Shown here piece by piece: positions 26,259-35,122 of a stretch of DNA of 46,443 nt. Location of the stretch: assembly GCA_032059445.1 (NCBI GenBank), contig DAMCAP010000019.1, positions 1-46,443 on the forward strand, written 5' to 3'. Origin of the DNA: DAMCAP01 sp032059445 (GTDB taxonomy: Bacteria > Bacillota > Clostridia > Oscillospirales > Ruminococcaceae). Both the position numbers and the translations under genes were made by a program. The notes beneath the pieces were generated by a model, which was given only the letters and a program-made list of their open reading frames with translations, was not told where the DNA came from and made no database searches. How positions within the stretch are numbered: position 1 is the stretch's first letter; each line of letters begins with the position of its first letter.

Positions 26259-27119
26259 CTACAAATTTGGCTGCTTGGGGGTAGGGTTTGGCGTAAGCTG
26301 CGCCTGCTCTTTGAGCTGTGTTTCAGCAGGTAGGAGCCTAGCCATCACAATCAGGCGCTGCTCTTTGCTGGTACCATACTTTACTGTACAGGTAGAGAGG
26401 GTAAGGATTTTATCCTGAGGCCCTACCTCCACGCTATAGTTATAGATCGAGCGGTCTTTTGCCTCCTTGACCAGCGTCATCAGCTCCTCGGAGCTGATGA
26501 AAGGATAGACATACTCCATACTGGTATCGGTATAGCTGACCGCAAATACTTCCCATACCATCTCCTCTTTTGCAGTTGAGAAATAAAGATAAGGGGTGCT
26601 GCGGGCATAATCCGCATCTTCAAAACGAAAGAGCTGGGAAAACATCGGCCCTTCCGGATTGTCTTTTAGATCGCTGTGCCCATAAATAATGGTGTTAACC
26701 GACATTTCATCTCGAGTACCAGTAGAGCACTCATAGTCTGCATACAAGCTGCCATACACGCTGTAGTTGCGACGCGCGTCGTGATTGAGGTAATAGGCGT
26801 TGTTGTTGCTTTGCAGTACGCTGTGATTTACTTTGCTCCCCGGTATCCGTAGCCAGCCGATGGTATCTTTGTTTTGGGATTTTTCATATGCAATAGCAAT
26901 CTGCGTGTCGCCAGCCGTCTCGGGCTTCTTGATCTCTCCAATTGCCGCCTGTGAGGGCTGCACTGGTTTTGTAGCAGCCTCTGGCAGCTTGGGTAGAAGC
27001 TCGGCAATACTATTAAGCTGAGTGGGTATCAGCTCGGTAAAGCTGCCCCCATCCTGATAAAAATAGTATACTATAAAGCCTATAACCAAAACAAGCAACA
27101 AACTTAGTATTTTTTTCAA
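26259..27119 (-). CDS. Class B sortase
   Basis: A cysteine transpeptidase that would attach surface proteins to the cell wall. The 286-residue protein has an N-terminal membrane anchor (residues about 4-21), a linker, and a catalytic domain with His148 (in IIYGHSD), Cys244 (in LTLSTCT) and Arg255 (in EQRLIVMARL). The SGWLRIPGS-like block (TIGWLRIPGSKVNHSV) and spacing fit class B. The start is TTG behind AGGAGG. Its neighbours are a giant cadherin-like surface protein with a C-terminal NPSTG upstream and flgB-flgC downstream. A sortase between flagellar genes is unusual; the giant protein is the obvious substrate candidate. Confidence 0.92.
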   Translation of the reverse strand: MKKILSLLLVLVIGFIVYYFYQDGGSFTELIPTQLNSIAELLPKLPEAATKPVQPSQAAIGEIKKPETAGDTQIAIAYEKSQNKDTIGWLRIPGSKVNHSVLQSNNNAYYLNHDARRNYSVYGSLYADYECSTGTRDEMSVNTIIYGHSDLKDNPEGPMFSQLFRFEDADYARSTPYLYFSTAKEEMVWEVFAVSYTDTSMEYVYPFISSEELMTLVKEAKDRSIYNYSVEVGPQDKILTLSTCTVKYGTSKEQRLIVMARLLPAETQLKEQAQLTPNPTPKQPNL

Positions 27120-27194
27120 GGTTTCCTCCTAGATCATTCCAAAAAAGGTGAAGGACGTTTGCAAAGCGGTTGGAAAACTCCACAAAAACAATAT

Positions 27195-27240
27195 ATCACA
27201 TAGCTATCGCCTTTTGCAGAGTCGATCACGTAGCTATTCG
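27195..27240. repeat. Imperfect direct repeat at the end of the giant surface-protein gene
   Basis: Two copies of ATCAC[AG]TAGCTAT(T)CG (27195-27209 and 27225-27240) lie 30 nt apart. The second spans the stop codon of the cadherin-like gene. Each contains the palindrome TAGCTA, so they can also pair with each other. Their role is unknown. Confidence 0.5.
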
Positions 27241-30200
27241 GCTACTGCACCTGTAGACGGATTGGCTTTGCCACTAGACGGATACCCGATATAACCATTG
27301 CCGGTGGCCTTGTTTTCGGCGTTTTTGATCTTGTTGGTGGTGGTCATATAGGTGGATAAGTGGGTAAGCTGCAAGCTAAAGGTACCCTTGGTATTGGTGT
27401 TGACATACCCATAATAGTCGATGCGATCACGCTCAGTGTTGTAATAGTTCCAATACAGTACTCGGCTCTTATACATATCACCGAGGCTTAGGGTAAACTT
27501 TGCAGGAGCAGGCAGCTCCCCATGATGGTTAAAATAGACGATGGTTACATCCTCATAATAATGGTTGCCGGTATCATGATACAATAGATCAAAGACTCGA
27601 TCCTCCTCCGGTGAGGTAAATCGCAGACCAAAATCATATATGGTGGTGTTGGGAATTACTTTTTTGATATCGGCAGCGGCAAACTCCAGAGAATAATCAT
27701 TGCCCAGCAGGATCATTCGCTTCTGGGGGTATTTCTTTAGGGTATTAAATACCTCGGCGGAGATTCTGCTGTACTTGCTGATGTCGATGATAATTAAATC
27801 ACTTGATTTAAAGTCTACCTGATCAGCAGTAATGGGAGTCAGCACGCCCATCTTATCCTCTTCGTTCTTATAGACGTTGACGTTGTATTTCTTGGTCTTG
27901 GTCTTGTCGGGAGATGTTACATGCACGGTAAAGCTATTCTCTCCCTCATAGATCGCCTCAGAGAAGTTGCCGTTTTCGTCACCGATTTCCTTGGTGCCGG
28001 CAAAGATCTTTACCTGTGCAAGGCTGTCGGCAGGGCGCGCCATGATATCCACTGAGTAGACATCATCTCGGACCGCCACATCATAGGCCGAAATCGAAGG
28101 CTTAAATGAGGGAGTGATCTCTCCGTAATTGATGGTCAGGCTGCGCAGATCGGCATTGCTGCTTTTTTGGATCAAATTGGGGTTTTTGATTTTTACCGTA
28201 TAGGTCATGGTGGTCTTGCCATCCTGCGCCGTCACCACGATTTTAAGAGTAGAATCCACCTCAATAAACTCAATTAATTCAGAAGCTACACCGCTCTCAA
28301 TCTTGTTGCCGTTTAAAGAAATACGGGCTCCTGCATGGTTGGCTGTGGCAGTCACATTTATGCCCTTAGCGCCGTCCTGCACTACAGCTGTGTATTCGGT
28401 CTTACCAGCATTAAAGAGGGGCTTAAACTCGGTGGCGTTGCTGAGCACCAAGCCCTTTAGCCTTGCATCACTGCTTGGTGGCAGCCTTGTTAGGCTGATG
28501 GTGTAGACTTGCTTATCTCTGCCGTTTTGTGCCATAACCTCTACGGTGATTTCGGTAGCATCAGGGTAATTGAGCTTGACCTCAAAGCTTTGTTTGCCGT
28601 TTTCCACCTTGCGGTTGTTGATCTTGATTGATTCTATCGAGTCAAATACCGCTGTAGGGGTCAAAGTAACCTTGGCGGTTTCATAAGGCACCTGTTTGTA
28701 GTAGTTAAAATTCTCCTGGAAAAACTCGATGTCTACATTTTTATTATCCTGATCCTTTACAATCAGCGATTTTAGCAGTGCATTATCATTTGGCGCTTCA
28801 CGGATTACCCGCAGCACATAATCCTGAGTGGTGGTTTCGTTTTCGGCAGTCACCCGTAGGATCAAATCATAATACGGCATCGTATCTGTGATGTAAGGGA
28901 TATCAATGCGGGGCGAACGAGAGCCATTTGGCACATCCGCCAGTTTGTTACCCTCTTTATCATAGATTGCCGCTGTAGCATACTTATCGGTGATCTTCGG
29001 TTGTAGCACCAGCTTGCCGGTGGTATAGGGTATCGCTAAATCATAAAGATAAATATCCTTCTTAAAGCTGGGCTGATAGGTTATCTTTTTATCGCTCATG
29101 TCAAAGACATCCAGCCCATCCATCGTAGCGACAGCACTTGGGGTGCTGCGGGTAACGTGGATTTTATACAGCGTGCTGTCGGTAGGGGTGGGGGGAAGAT
29201 TGACCAAATCACTCTCTGACCTTGAGAGGATCTCAATGGTCGTGGTATCGATAAAGCCACCCTCCGTGGCCTGATAAGCTAGAGGTACCCACTCTTTCTT
29301 TTGGAAAAGCCCTGCTAAGCCACTCTGCATAGTCACTAACTCCGGCTTCTCCACCGTAGCTTTGGCTCCACCGTGAAGGGTGGTAAACTGTGGTCTTAGG
29401 ATTTTTACACTAAAAGGCACAGTAATAAAATACTCATCGGTTTTGCTGTTGAAGCTGGTCAGCTGATTTTTACCACCTACATCAAAAAGCTCCAGAGTTT
29501 TTAATCCCGACTCTGTGCTGGGCGGGTTTCGCATGATATTGAGCTGATAGGTCTTGGTGATATTGGGGTTTTCTGCGGTGACAGTGAGCAAAATCCTCGT
29601 AGGATTATTGATCACCAGCGCAACGGGGCTCGAGTAGCTGCCGCTCTTGAGATCAACGGAATAGGTAGAATCCTCTACAAAGATCCCGTTATCGTTCTTT
29701 TTAAAGACTCTAAGCTTGATCTTCTCACTGGCATTGGGGTCTTTACGGACAGGCTTCACCACGATTTCACTGACATCATAGCCCAAATTGATGCTATATT
29801 CACCGGTATTGGGGCTAAAGCCATACTCGATCAAGTCTTTGCCCGGCTGCTTGATTGACAGTGACTCCAAGGTAGAGTCATCGCTGGGCGAGGTATCCTC
29901 TACTTCGATTAAAATCGTCTTGCGGGCAGCGATATCCTCTACCAGCTTGTTGTTGTTACCTTTGATAAAAAACTGAAACTCCAGCTTGGTGGTACCTACC
30001 GAAGCAGCATTGAGCACAATGTTGGCCGAAGTAGGGATCAAAGTAGCGGTCTCTTTATTGGTATAAGAAGTACCAAAGGTATAGGGTGATGTCTGATCAC
30101 CCTGCTCGATAGAAGCAGTCAACACAGCAGGGTTACTAGACTTTATCGTCATCGAGTGAGCATAGCCATTTTCTTCACCGAAGTCTGCAAGCAGGGTATA

Positions 30201-31565
30201 TACATGGGGATTTACCGGCAAGGTGAAATTCTCCACGTCGCCTTTATAGAGATCCATCTTTTTGTTGCTGGGCAGTTTAATATGATCCGCGGCAAATGCG
30301 CTCTCAGGGTTTTGCCCGATGATCTGGCTACGCTGGGTCACATTGGCCGATATACCGCGCCCATAAATCAGCACGTCAATCGTGCCGCTCACCTCAGCCG
30401 GCGGAGTATAAAAGCCGGGGGTACGATAGGTAGCGGTTACCTTTAATTTACCTTTTACATCTTGTCGTTTACGCTGTACCGACACGCTCTTCCATTCGGA
30501 AGGACCGGTAATTTTGATTACATCGGCATCAGCAGAGTCTGCAGGGAGCCACTCCCATTTAAGATCCAGCTTTTCACCGTACATCTCATAGATACCGCGC
30601 AGCTCCATGTTGTCGGTAATATATTGGAAGTCATCGTCGGTGCCCTTCATCTTTACAAAATCCGACGTCTTGCCTTGATTGGTGTTAGTTGCTCTGCTGA
30701 CTACGTCTTCTAATACATTGAGCGGATGCTCTACTGTCAGCATCAGTTGGTTGGACTCTTCATACACAAACTGAATGGTATAGACAGAGGGCTTAAGCTC
30801 ATAGGTATAGGTCCTGCCATCCCACACTGGGTCGGTAGCAGGGTTGTTGTCGTGGTCTGTAAAGAATCTATGCCGCTGATTTGGGTAAAAGTTAAAGAAA
30901 TAGTCCTGACTATTGTCGTTTTTAAAGTGGAGGTTATATACCAGAGGGTCTCTATCTGTACCGCCCGATACACTTTTTACAGTGACTGTTTCGCTCCAGT
31001 TTTTAAAGATACCCGCAGCGTCGTTATCCCTTACATCAAGCAGTTTGAAGCTGGAGCCATCATAGCTTAATGTGGCAACCGAGTTACGGATAATGGCCAA
31101 TGGCTCACCAGTAGCCTCTAAAGTACCCGAAAACCCACCAAGGGTAGGGCAATAAGCAGAAGCTACCTTCTGCATAGAGTTATAGTTACTCTGGATAACA
31201 TATTGGTTACGGGGTGGGTATGGGCTGCCTTCGGCAGGCTTCTTGGCCTCAACCAGAAACTCATGATCAGGATCCTTGTCGTCGATGACTCTTACGTTAA
31301 ACTCAGACTTGGAATCCACATTTTTGCCGTCGGTTACTTTAAGGGGTTCGCTGATTCTTAGTCCATAGTTCTGTGTATTGATCGCCTTTACATTGATGGT
31401 GCTCCCTCGGATGATTGTTGCAACGCGTGTGGTATCTTTATACTCCAGCACCAGTTTCTTTTGTGTGGTGGTCTTGGAGCCTCCGGAGGTGCCGTAGGAT
31501 GGGGGAGATATATAAAAAACCATCATTATGGCCAGTATCAACGATAGTGTTCTCTTCAGGTGCAT
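27234..31565 (-). CDS. Giant secreted protein with cadherin-like beta-sandwich repeats and C-terminal NPSTG
   Basis: A 1443-residue protein starting at ATG 31565 (GGGAGGG 6 nt upstream; a longer frame begins at 31598). It has a signal peptide (HLKRTLSLILAIMMVFYI then SPPSYG), a large N-terminal region of unknown fold to about residue 560, then six repeats of the cadherin-like beta-sandwich type at about 565-679, 686-806, 815-922, 930-1026, 1035-1127 and 1139-1232. Each repeat opens with an LxxLxxxx motif and ends in a TYxLxIxR-like strand. A separate C-terminal domain spans about 1240-1420, ending in LTHLSTYMTT. The last residues are NPSTGAVAE: a sorting-like pentapeptide without the usual hydrophobic segment and basic tail. 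A sigma-28-type promoter precedes it and a class B sortase follows it. Function unknown; a flagellum-co-regulated adhesin is an inference. Confidence 0.88.
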   Translation of the reverse strand: MHLKRTLSLILAIMMVFYISPPSYGTSGGSKTTTQKKLVLEYKDTTRVATIIRGSTINVKAINTQNYGLRISEPLKVTDGKNVDSKSEFNVRVIDDKDPDHEFLVEAKKPAEGSPYPPRNQYVIQSNYNSMQKVASAYCPTLGGFSGTLEATGEPLAIIRNSVATLSYDGSSFKLLDVRDNDAAGIFKNWSETVTVKSVSGGTDRDPLVYNLHFKNDNSQDYFFNFYPNQRHRFFTDHDNNPATDPVWDGRTYTYELKPSVYTIQFVYEESNQLMLTVEHPLNVLEDVVSRATNTNQGKTSDFVKMKGTDDDFQYITDNMELRGIYEMYGEKLDLKWEWLPADSADADVIKITGPSEWKSVSVQRKRQDVKGKLKVTATYRTPGFYTPPAEVSGTIDVLIYGRGISANVTQRSQIIGQNPESAFAADHIKLPSNKKMDLYKGDVENFTLPVNPHVYTLLADFGEENGYAHSMTIKSSNPAVLTASIEQGDQTSPYTFGTSYTNKETATLIPTSANIVLNAASVGTTKLEFQFFIKGNNNKLVEDIAARKTILIEVEDTSPSDDSTLESLSIKQPGKDLIEYGFSPNTGEYSINLGYDVSEIVVKPVRKDPNASEKIKLRVFKKNDNGIFVEDSTYSVDLKSGSYSSPVALVINNPTRILLTVTAENPNITKTYQLNIMRNPPSTESGLKTLELFDVGGKNQLTSFNSKTDEYFITVPFSVKILRPQFTTLHGGAKATVEKPELVTMQSGLAGLFQKKEWVPLAYQATEGGFIDTTTIEILSRSESDLVNLPPTPTDSTLYKIHVTRSTPSAVATMDGLDVFDMSDKKITYQPSFKKDIYLYDLAIPYTTGKLVLQPKITDKYATAAIYDKEGNKLADVPNGSRSPRIDIPYITDTMPYYDLILRVTAENETTTQDYVLRVIREAPNDNALLKSLIVKDQDNKNVDIEFFQENFNYYKQVPYETAKVTLTPTAVFDSIESIKINNRKVENGKQSFEVKLNYPDATEITVEVMAQNGRDKQVYTISLTRLPPSSDARLKGLVLSNATEFKPLFNAGKTEYTAVVQDGAKGINVTATANHAGARISLNGNKIESGVASELIEFIEVDSTLKIVVTAQDGKTTMTYTVKIKNPNLIQKSSNADLRSLTINYGEITPSFKPSISAYDVAVRDDVYSVDIMARPADSLAQVKIFAGTKEIGDENGNFSEAIYEGENSFTVHVTSPDKTKTKKYNVNVYKNEEDKMGVLTPITADQVDFKSSDLIIIDISKYSRISAEVFNTLKKYPQKRMILLGNDYSLEFAAADIKKVIPNTTIYDFGLRFTSPEEDRVFDLLYHDTGNHYYEDVTIVYFNHHGELPAPAKFTLSLGDMYKSRVLYWNYYNTERDRIDYYGYVNTNTKGTFSLQLTHLSTYMTTTNKIKNAENKATGNGYIGYPSSGKANPSTGAVAE

Positions 31566-31640
31566 TTTGACCCTCCCGTACATATGAGCTATGCTCAATA
31601 ATCAGCCAGCTATTCCTTTGCGTTATATCTTATATAGTAT

Positions 31641-31667
31641 ATAATCGGATAAAGGACATAAATCTTA
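31641..31667 (-). promoter_or_regulatory. Sigma-28-type promoter for the giant cadherin-like gene
   Basis: On the minus strand TAAG, a 15-nt spacer and CCGATTAT match the fliC promoter of this window in 11 of the 12 box positions. The start would lie near 31634, about 70 nt before the ATG. Confidence 0.7.
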
Positions 31668-31843
31668 ATAGTAGGTGCTCTTATTTGAAATTTTGACAAG
31701 AATCCGCATGCTTAAAGTGCTTAACTAGCCCCAATAAATTTAGAATCAAAGTTATACTCCATTTTGAGAGCTGTTAAAACTCAAAAAGAAATCTTGGTAG
31801 TCAATCCAATACCACATCGCTCCTGTTAGATTTCCCCATCCTA

Positions 31844-31876
31844 ACAAAAAGCGCCCTGCCGATGGCAGAGCGCTTT
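31844..31876 (-). terminator. Rho-independent terminator after fliS
   Basis: AAAGCGC-CTGCC-type arms (31848-31860 and 31864-31876) pair with one mismatch around a 3-nt loop. On the minus strand the stem is followed by TTTTTG. It separates fliD-fliS from the cadherin-sortase block. Confidence 0.85.
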
Positions 31877-31900
31877 AAATATTTACTATACAGATTGGGA

Positions 31901-32269
31901 TTAATCGATCCGTGCCAGCTTTTCTGCTTGAGCAAAGCTATCTTTTAGCTCAGTAAGCATCGGGATAATGTCATCGATGGGCTGGGTGTCTTTTTTGATA
32001 TTGCTCTGGATGATCTGACTGATGAAAAAGTCATAGAGCATCGCCAGATTATTGCTGATCTCATACTGCATATTTAGGGTAGACCTTAAATGCCGTATGA
32101 TATTTTGGCTCTTGAGCAGGGAGCTGTTGGCGGTTTCAATTTTGTGATTGTTGATCGCCGAGTGTGCCATAGTCAGTTGCTTGATCGCTTCTTCAAACAA
32201 CCGTACCACCATTTCACCCGGAGTCATTGTCATCACAGACTGTTCTTTATACTTCAAGTAAGGATTCAT
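31901..32269 (-). CDS. fliS: Flagellin export chaperone FliS
   Basis: FliS binds the flagellin C-terminus and prevents early polymerisation. The 122-residue helical protein begins NPYLKYKEQSVMTMTPGEMV and has the family's LFEEAIKQLTMAHSAI and LAMLYDFFISQI segments. It follows fliD by 29 nt and is the last gene before a terminator. Confidence 0.94.
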   Translation of the reverse strand: MNPYLKYKEQSVMTMTPGEMVVRLFEEAIKQLTMAHSAINNHKIETANSSLLKSQNIIRHLRSTLNMQYEISNNLAMLYDFFISQIIQSNIKKDTQPIDDIIPMLTELKDSFAQAEKLARID

Positions 32270-32298
32270 ATTCTGCCCACCTTAACCTTTATAATCTG

Positions 32299-35016
32299 TT
32301 ACCCAAACTGCGAAGCTAGCCAAGCACTCTGCTGATTCATGCTATTGATGATTTTTTCCATTGCATTAAACTGCTTCCAATACCTGGTCTTCTCTGATTC
32401 GTATGTGCGTTTAAGGTTTTCTACAGTTTGGTCGATCGATTTCATCTGCTTAGAAAGAGTATTGTTGTTATCAGAGGAAAAGCCTTTGATACCCGCCATG
32501 TTTACCAGCGTACCGGGAGAAACCGTGCTCTTTTTGGCAGCGCCGTCTAAGATCTTATTCATCTGTACGGCAATACCTTGGCTAGGATCCGTAAAGAGCT
32601 CCTCAATCTCCGAGGTGTTTTCCTCAATCATCTTTTTGAGCTTTGCTTCGTCAGTAATGTTGAGCTTACCATTTTGCGTCCACTCGCCTGTGGTGATCCC
32701 CAGGTCATAGAGGGCGAATTGTGCGCCAGCAGGCTTGCTATACAAAGTAGAGCGCATGCTTGAGAGCACACCACCAATAATGGTGTCGCCTCTAAGCAAG
32801 CCTTCCTTCGCCTTTTCTTCCCAGAGCTTGATCTCTGACTCACTCATTTCCTTCTTCTGCTCCGCAGTCAGGGGCGGGTACTTCTTATAAGAAGCCTCCT
32901 CACTGGTTAGGGAGTTAAGAGTATCGATCAGAGAATTATACTCGTTGATAAAGCTCTTGATGCCGCTTAGGATCTGATCGGTATTGCGGGTTACGCCGAT
33001 TTCAATAGCAGTATCGGTGGTATTAAGTAGCTCTACAAATACACCATCAAGATCGAAGCTGTTGGTGGCACGCTCTACGATAGTGCCGTCTGCTAGTGTA
33101 AGCTGAGAATTCTGACCTGCTTGTACTTCTTTAACACCCATAAGTCTAGATAATCCACTTGAGGCTAGGTCTGTATTAGGGGCAAAGATTTCAAATCTAC
33201 CGTCCGTGAGGGTTACGGTAGCTGTGGAGTCAGTCTTTTGTAACTCTCCCTGTAACGCAGTAGCAAAATCTCCTGCCTTCATATCAGCAGTAATCTTTAC
33301 GCCGCCGATAAGCTCATCTACCTTAAATCCAAAGTCCGTCAGCTTGCTGTCGCTCTTTAGTACATCGCCGCTTTGATTCACAAAGGGCAGGGGCTGCGCA
33401 GCTTTATTTAAAGTAACCTCATTGGCTCCAAATAGCTTCGTCACATCGCTGAGAGCAACCACAGTCTTAGGCTCTGTGTTAGCAGCGGCAATCTTAAAGC
33501 TTCCGTCTTTTTCGAGCGTGACAGTTGCAGCAGAGCCTAACTTAGCCTGTAGGTCAGTGACAAGCTGCCCGGCGGTCATATTGGCTTTGATTTCTACACC
33601 GTTGACGAACTCTCCCTCAGCAAAGCCAAAGTCGGTCAGCTTACTGTCTTTATTTAAGACCGTGCTCTGCTCTGCTTTAAAGCCCAGCTTGGTAAGCAGG
33701 TTGCTGGCTTCTCCGTCAAAGCTGATTTTTTGCTTGCTGCGGTTGATCAGTTGTGCCTTTTTCCCACCGCTGCCATTATCAATGATCTGGATTTCTATTT
33801 TGTTTTTGGTTTCTCCACCCTCGCTGGTTGTACCATAGGTGGATCCCAGCATACGGTTGAGCTCCTGTACTCCAGTTTCAAAAGGGATATCACTTTTGCT
33901 TCCAAAATTAAAGGTCTTTTTTACCCCGCCCACGGTAAGGGAAAAACTGCTGCCGGCAGCAAAGTCACTGCTGTCTACAGCGCCAGAAGCGGTGAGCTTC
34001 TCTGCGATAAAGGTAGAGGATTGTACAGCACCACCACCACCGATGCCAAACATGGTGCTCAGCAGATTGCCAGTGGTGTCTTTTATATCAATCACTCGCC
34101 CTGCACCAGTCTCTGATGCCTCGATAGAAAATTTATCGGTAATGGATGAATAGCTGACCTTTACTCCAGCTCCGCTGCTGTTGATGCGCTCAATGACAGC
34201 ACGCATGGTATCACCCGAAGAAGCAGTGATGGTCTTACCATTGATGGTAAACTCAAAGCTATCACCTATCAGTGGTTCTTTAAGATTAAGATTTTTTAAT
34301 GCAGCTGTAGTATTGACCTTATTTGACTGCCAAGGCTTTAAGCCCAGCACCTCAAGGCCATTATTACCTTCGGCTGTAGATACGGTAATCTGAGAGCTTG
34401 GGTTGGCTGCTGTGAGTAGTAGTTTTCCGTCTTTTTGTGAAATTTGAATGTTGCTAGAGCCAAAAGCACTCTTGATACCCTGCTCCAGGGAGCTTCTAAT
34501 AGCAGCAGCATTCGCACCATTAAAACGAATGGTTTTTTTGATGCCGTCAAGGGTAATATCAATTGCTGCCTCTCCCTTAGGAAGCTTAGCAGCATCTATT
34601 TTGAGCTCCAAATCACTCGATACACCATCGCCGCTCTCATATTTAGCAGCAGTAGCAAGCTGTGTAACCTTCTTAATCGTGACCTTGCCTGCAGAAGCCG
34701 TATTACCCGCCGATACCTTTACGGCCTCGCTCTTACTTGTAGCAGACATAGCATTAAAAAAGCTATTGGAAAGCAGGTTTGTGCTGGGATTAAGATAATT
34801 AAGAAATTTATCCTGCACACCGGTCAGGAGGCTGATTACATTTCTATAAGAATCCTGCTTCCAGATCAGCTGCTGTTTGGTTGCGTTTTGCTTGTCGATC
34901 TTTGCTTGGGTACCCGCAAGTAGCTTTTCTACCATGCCCTCGGTGTCAAGACCCGATACTAAGCCCGATAGGCCCCTGCTGGCACTAAAGCTGGTGGATG
35001 AACTGATGCTTGCCAT
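32299..35016 (-). CDS. fliD: Flagellar filament capping protein FliD, enlarged
   Basis: FliD is the filament cap, also involved in adhesion in some bacteria. The N-terminus carries SGLVSGLDTEGMVEKLL and the C-terminus NLKRTYESEKTRYWKQFNAMEKII, both typical. A flagellin-hook IN-type motif lies at about 251-315 (FEFTINGKTIT to VSYSSITDKFSIEA). At 905 residues it is much longer than the usual 450-600. Part of the extra length is a tandem duplication (about 457-534 and 556-631, each opening DSKLTDFGF). It has its own sigma-28-type promoter and is followed by fliS. Confidence 0.95.
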   Translation of the reverse strand: MASISSSTSFSASRGLSGLVSGLDTEGMVEKLLAGTQAKIDKQNATKQQLIWKQDSYRNVISLLTGVQDKFLNYLNPSTNLLSNSFFNAMSATSKSEAVKVSAGNTASAGKVTIKKVTQLATAAKYESGDGVSSDLELKIDAAKLPKGEAAIDITLDGIKKTIRFNGANAAAIRSSLEQGIKSAFGSSNIQISQKDGKLLLTAANPSSQITVSTAEGNNGLEVLGLKPWQSNKVNTTAALKNLNLKEPLIGDSFEFTINGKTITASSGDTMRAVIERINSSGAGVKVSYSSITDKFSIEASETGAGRVIDIKDTTGNLLSTMFGIGGGGAVQSSTFIAEKLTASGAVDSSDFAAGSSFSLTVGGVKKTFNFGSKSDIPFETGVQELNRMLGSTYGTTSEGGETKNKIEIQIIDNGSGGKKAQLINRSKQKISFDGEASNLLTKLGFKAEQSTVLNKDSKLTDFGFAEGEFVNGVEIKANMTAGQLVTDLQAKLGSAATVTLEKDGSFKIAAANTEPKTVVALSDVTKLFGANEVTLNKAAQPLPFVNQSGDVLKSDSKLTDFGFKVDELIGGVKITADMKAGDFATALQGELQKTDSTATVTLTDGRFEIFAPNTDLASSGLSRLMGVKEVQAGQNSQLTLADGTIVERATNSFDLDGVFVELLNTTDTAIEIGVTRNTDQILSGIKSFINEYNSLIDTLNSLTSEEASYKKYPPLTAEQKKEMSESEIKLWEEKAKEGLLRGDTIIGGVLSSMRSTLYSKPAGAQFALYDLGITTGEWTQNGKLNITDEAKLKKMIEENTSEIEELFTDPSQGIAVQMNKILDGAAKKSTVSPGTLVNMAGIKGFSSDNNNTLSKQMKSIDQTVENLKRTYESEKTRYWKQFNAMEKIINSMNQQSAWLASQFG
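33124..33648 (-). repeat. Tandem domain duplication within fliD
   Basis: Two copies of a domain of about 76-78 residues (33415-33648 and 33124-33351). Both begin DSKLTDFGF, continue GVEIKANMTAG / GVKITADMKAG, then TVTLEKDGSFKI / TVTLTDGRFEI, and end with a FGANEV / MGVKEV segment. They are clearly diverged rather than recent copies. Confidence 0.85.
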
Positions 35017-35063
35017 TTACGTCACCTCATTCTATGAAGGATAGTTATAGTACTCTTATACTA

Positions 35064-35090
35064 TATATCGACCATTTTCGCCTAATATTA
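35064..35090 (-). promoter_or_regulatory. Sigma-28-type promoter for fliD-fliS
   Basis: TAAT, a 15-nt spacer and TCGATATA on the minus strand, nearly identical in layout to the flgM promoter (TAAT-N15-TCGATATT). The start would fall about 40 nt before the fliD ATG. Confidence 0.6.
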
Positions 35091-35122
35091 ACGAAACAAT
35101 CCTGCTCTTTATCGGCTTTTGC

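Noticed and set aside
35109..35116. GCCGATAA upstream of fliD as a sigma-28 -10
   Set aside because: No -35 at the right distance (the nearest TAAA is 21 nt away). The TAAT-N15-TCGATATA site nearer to fliD fits better.
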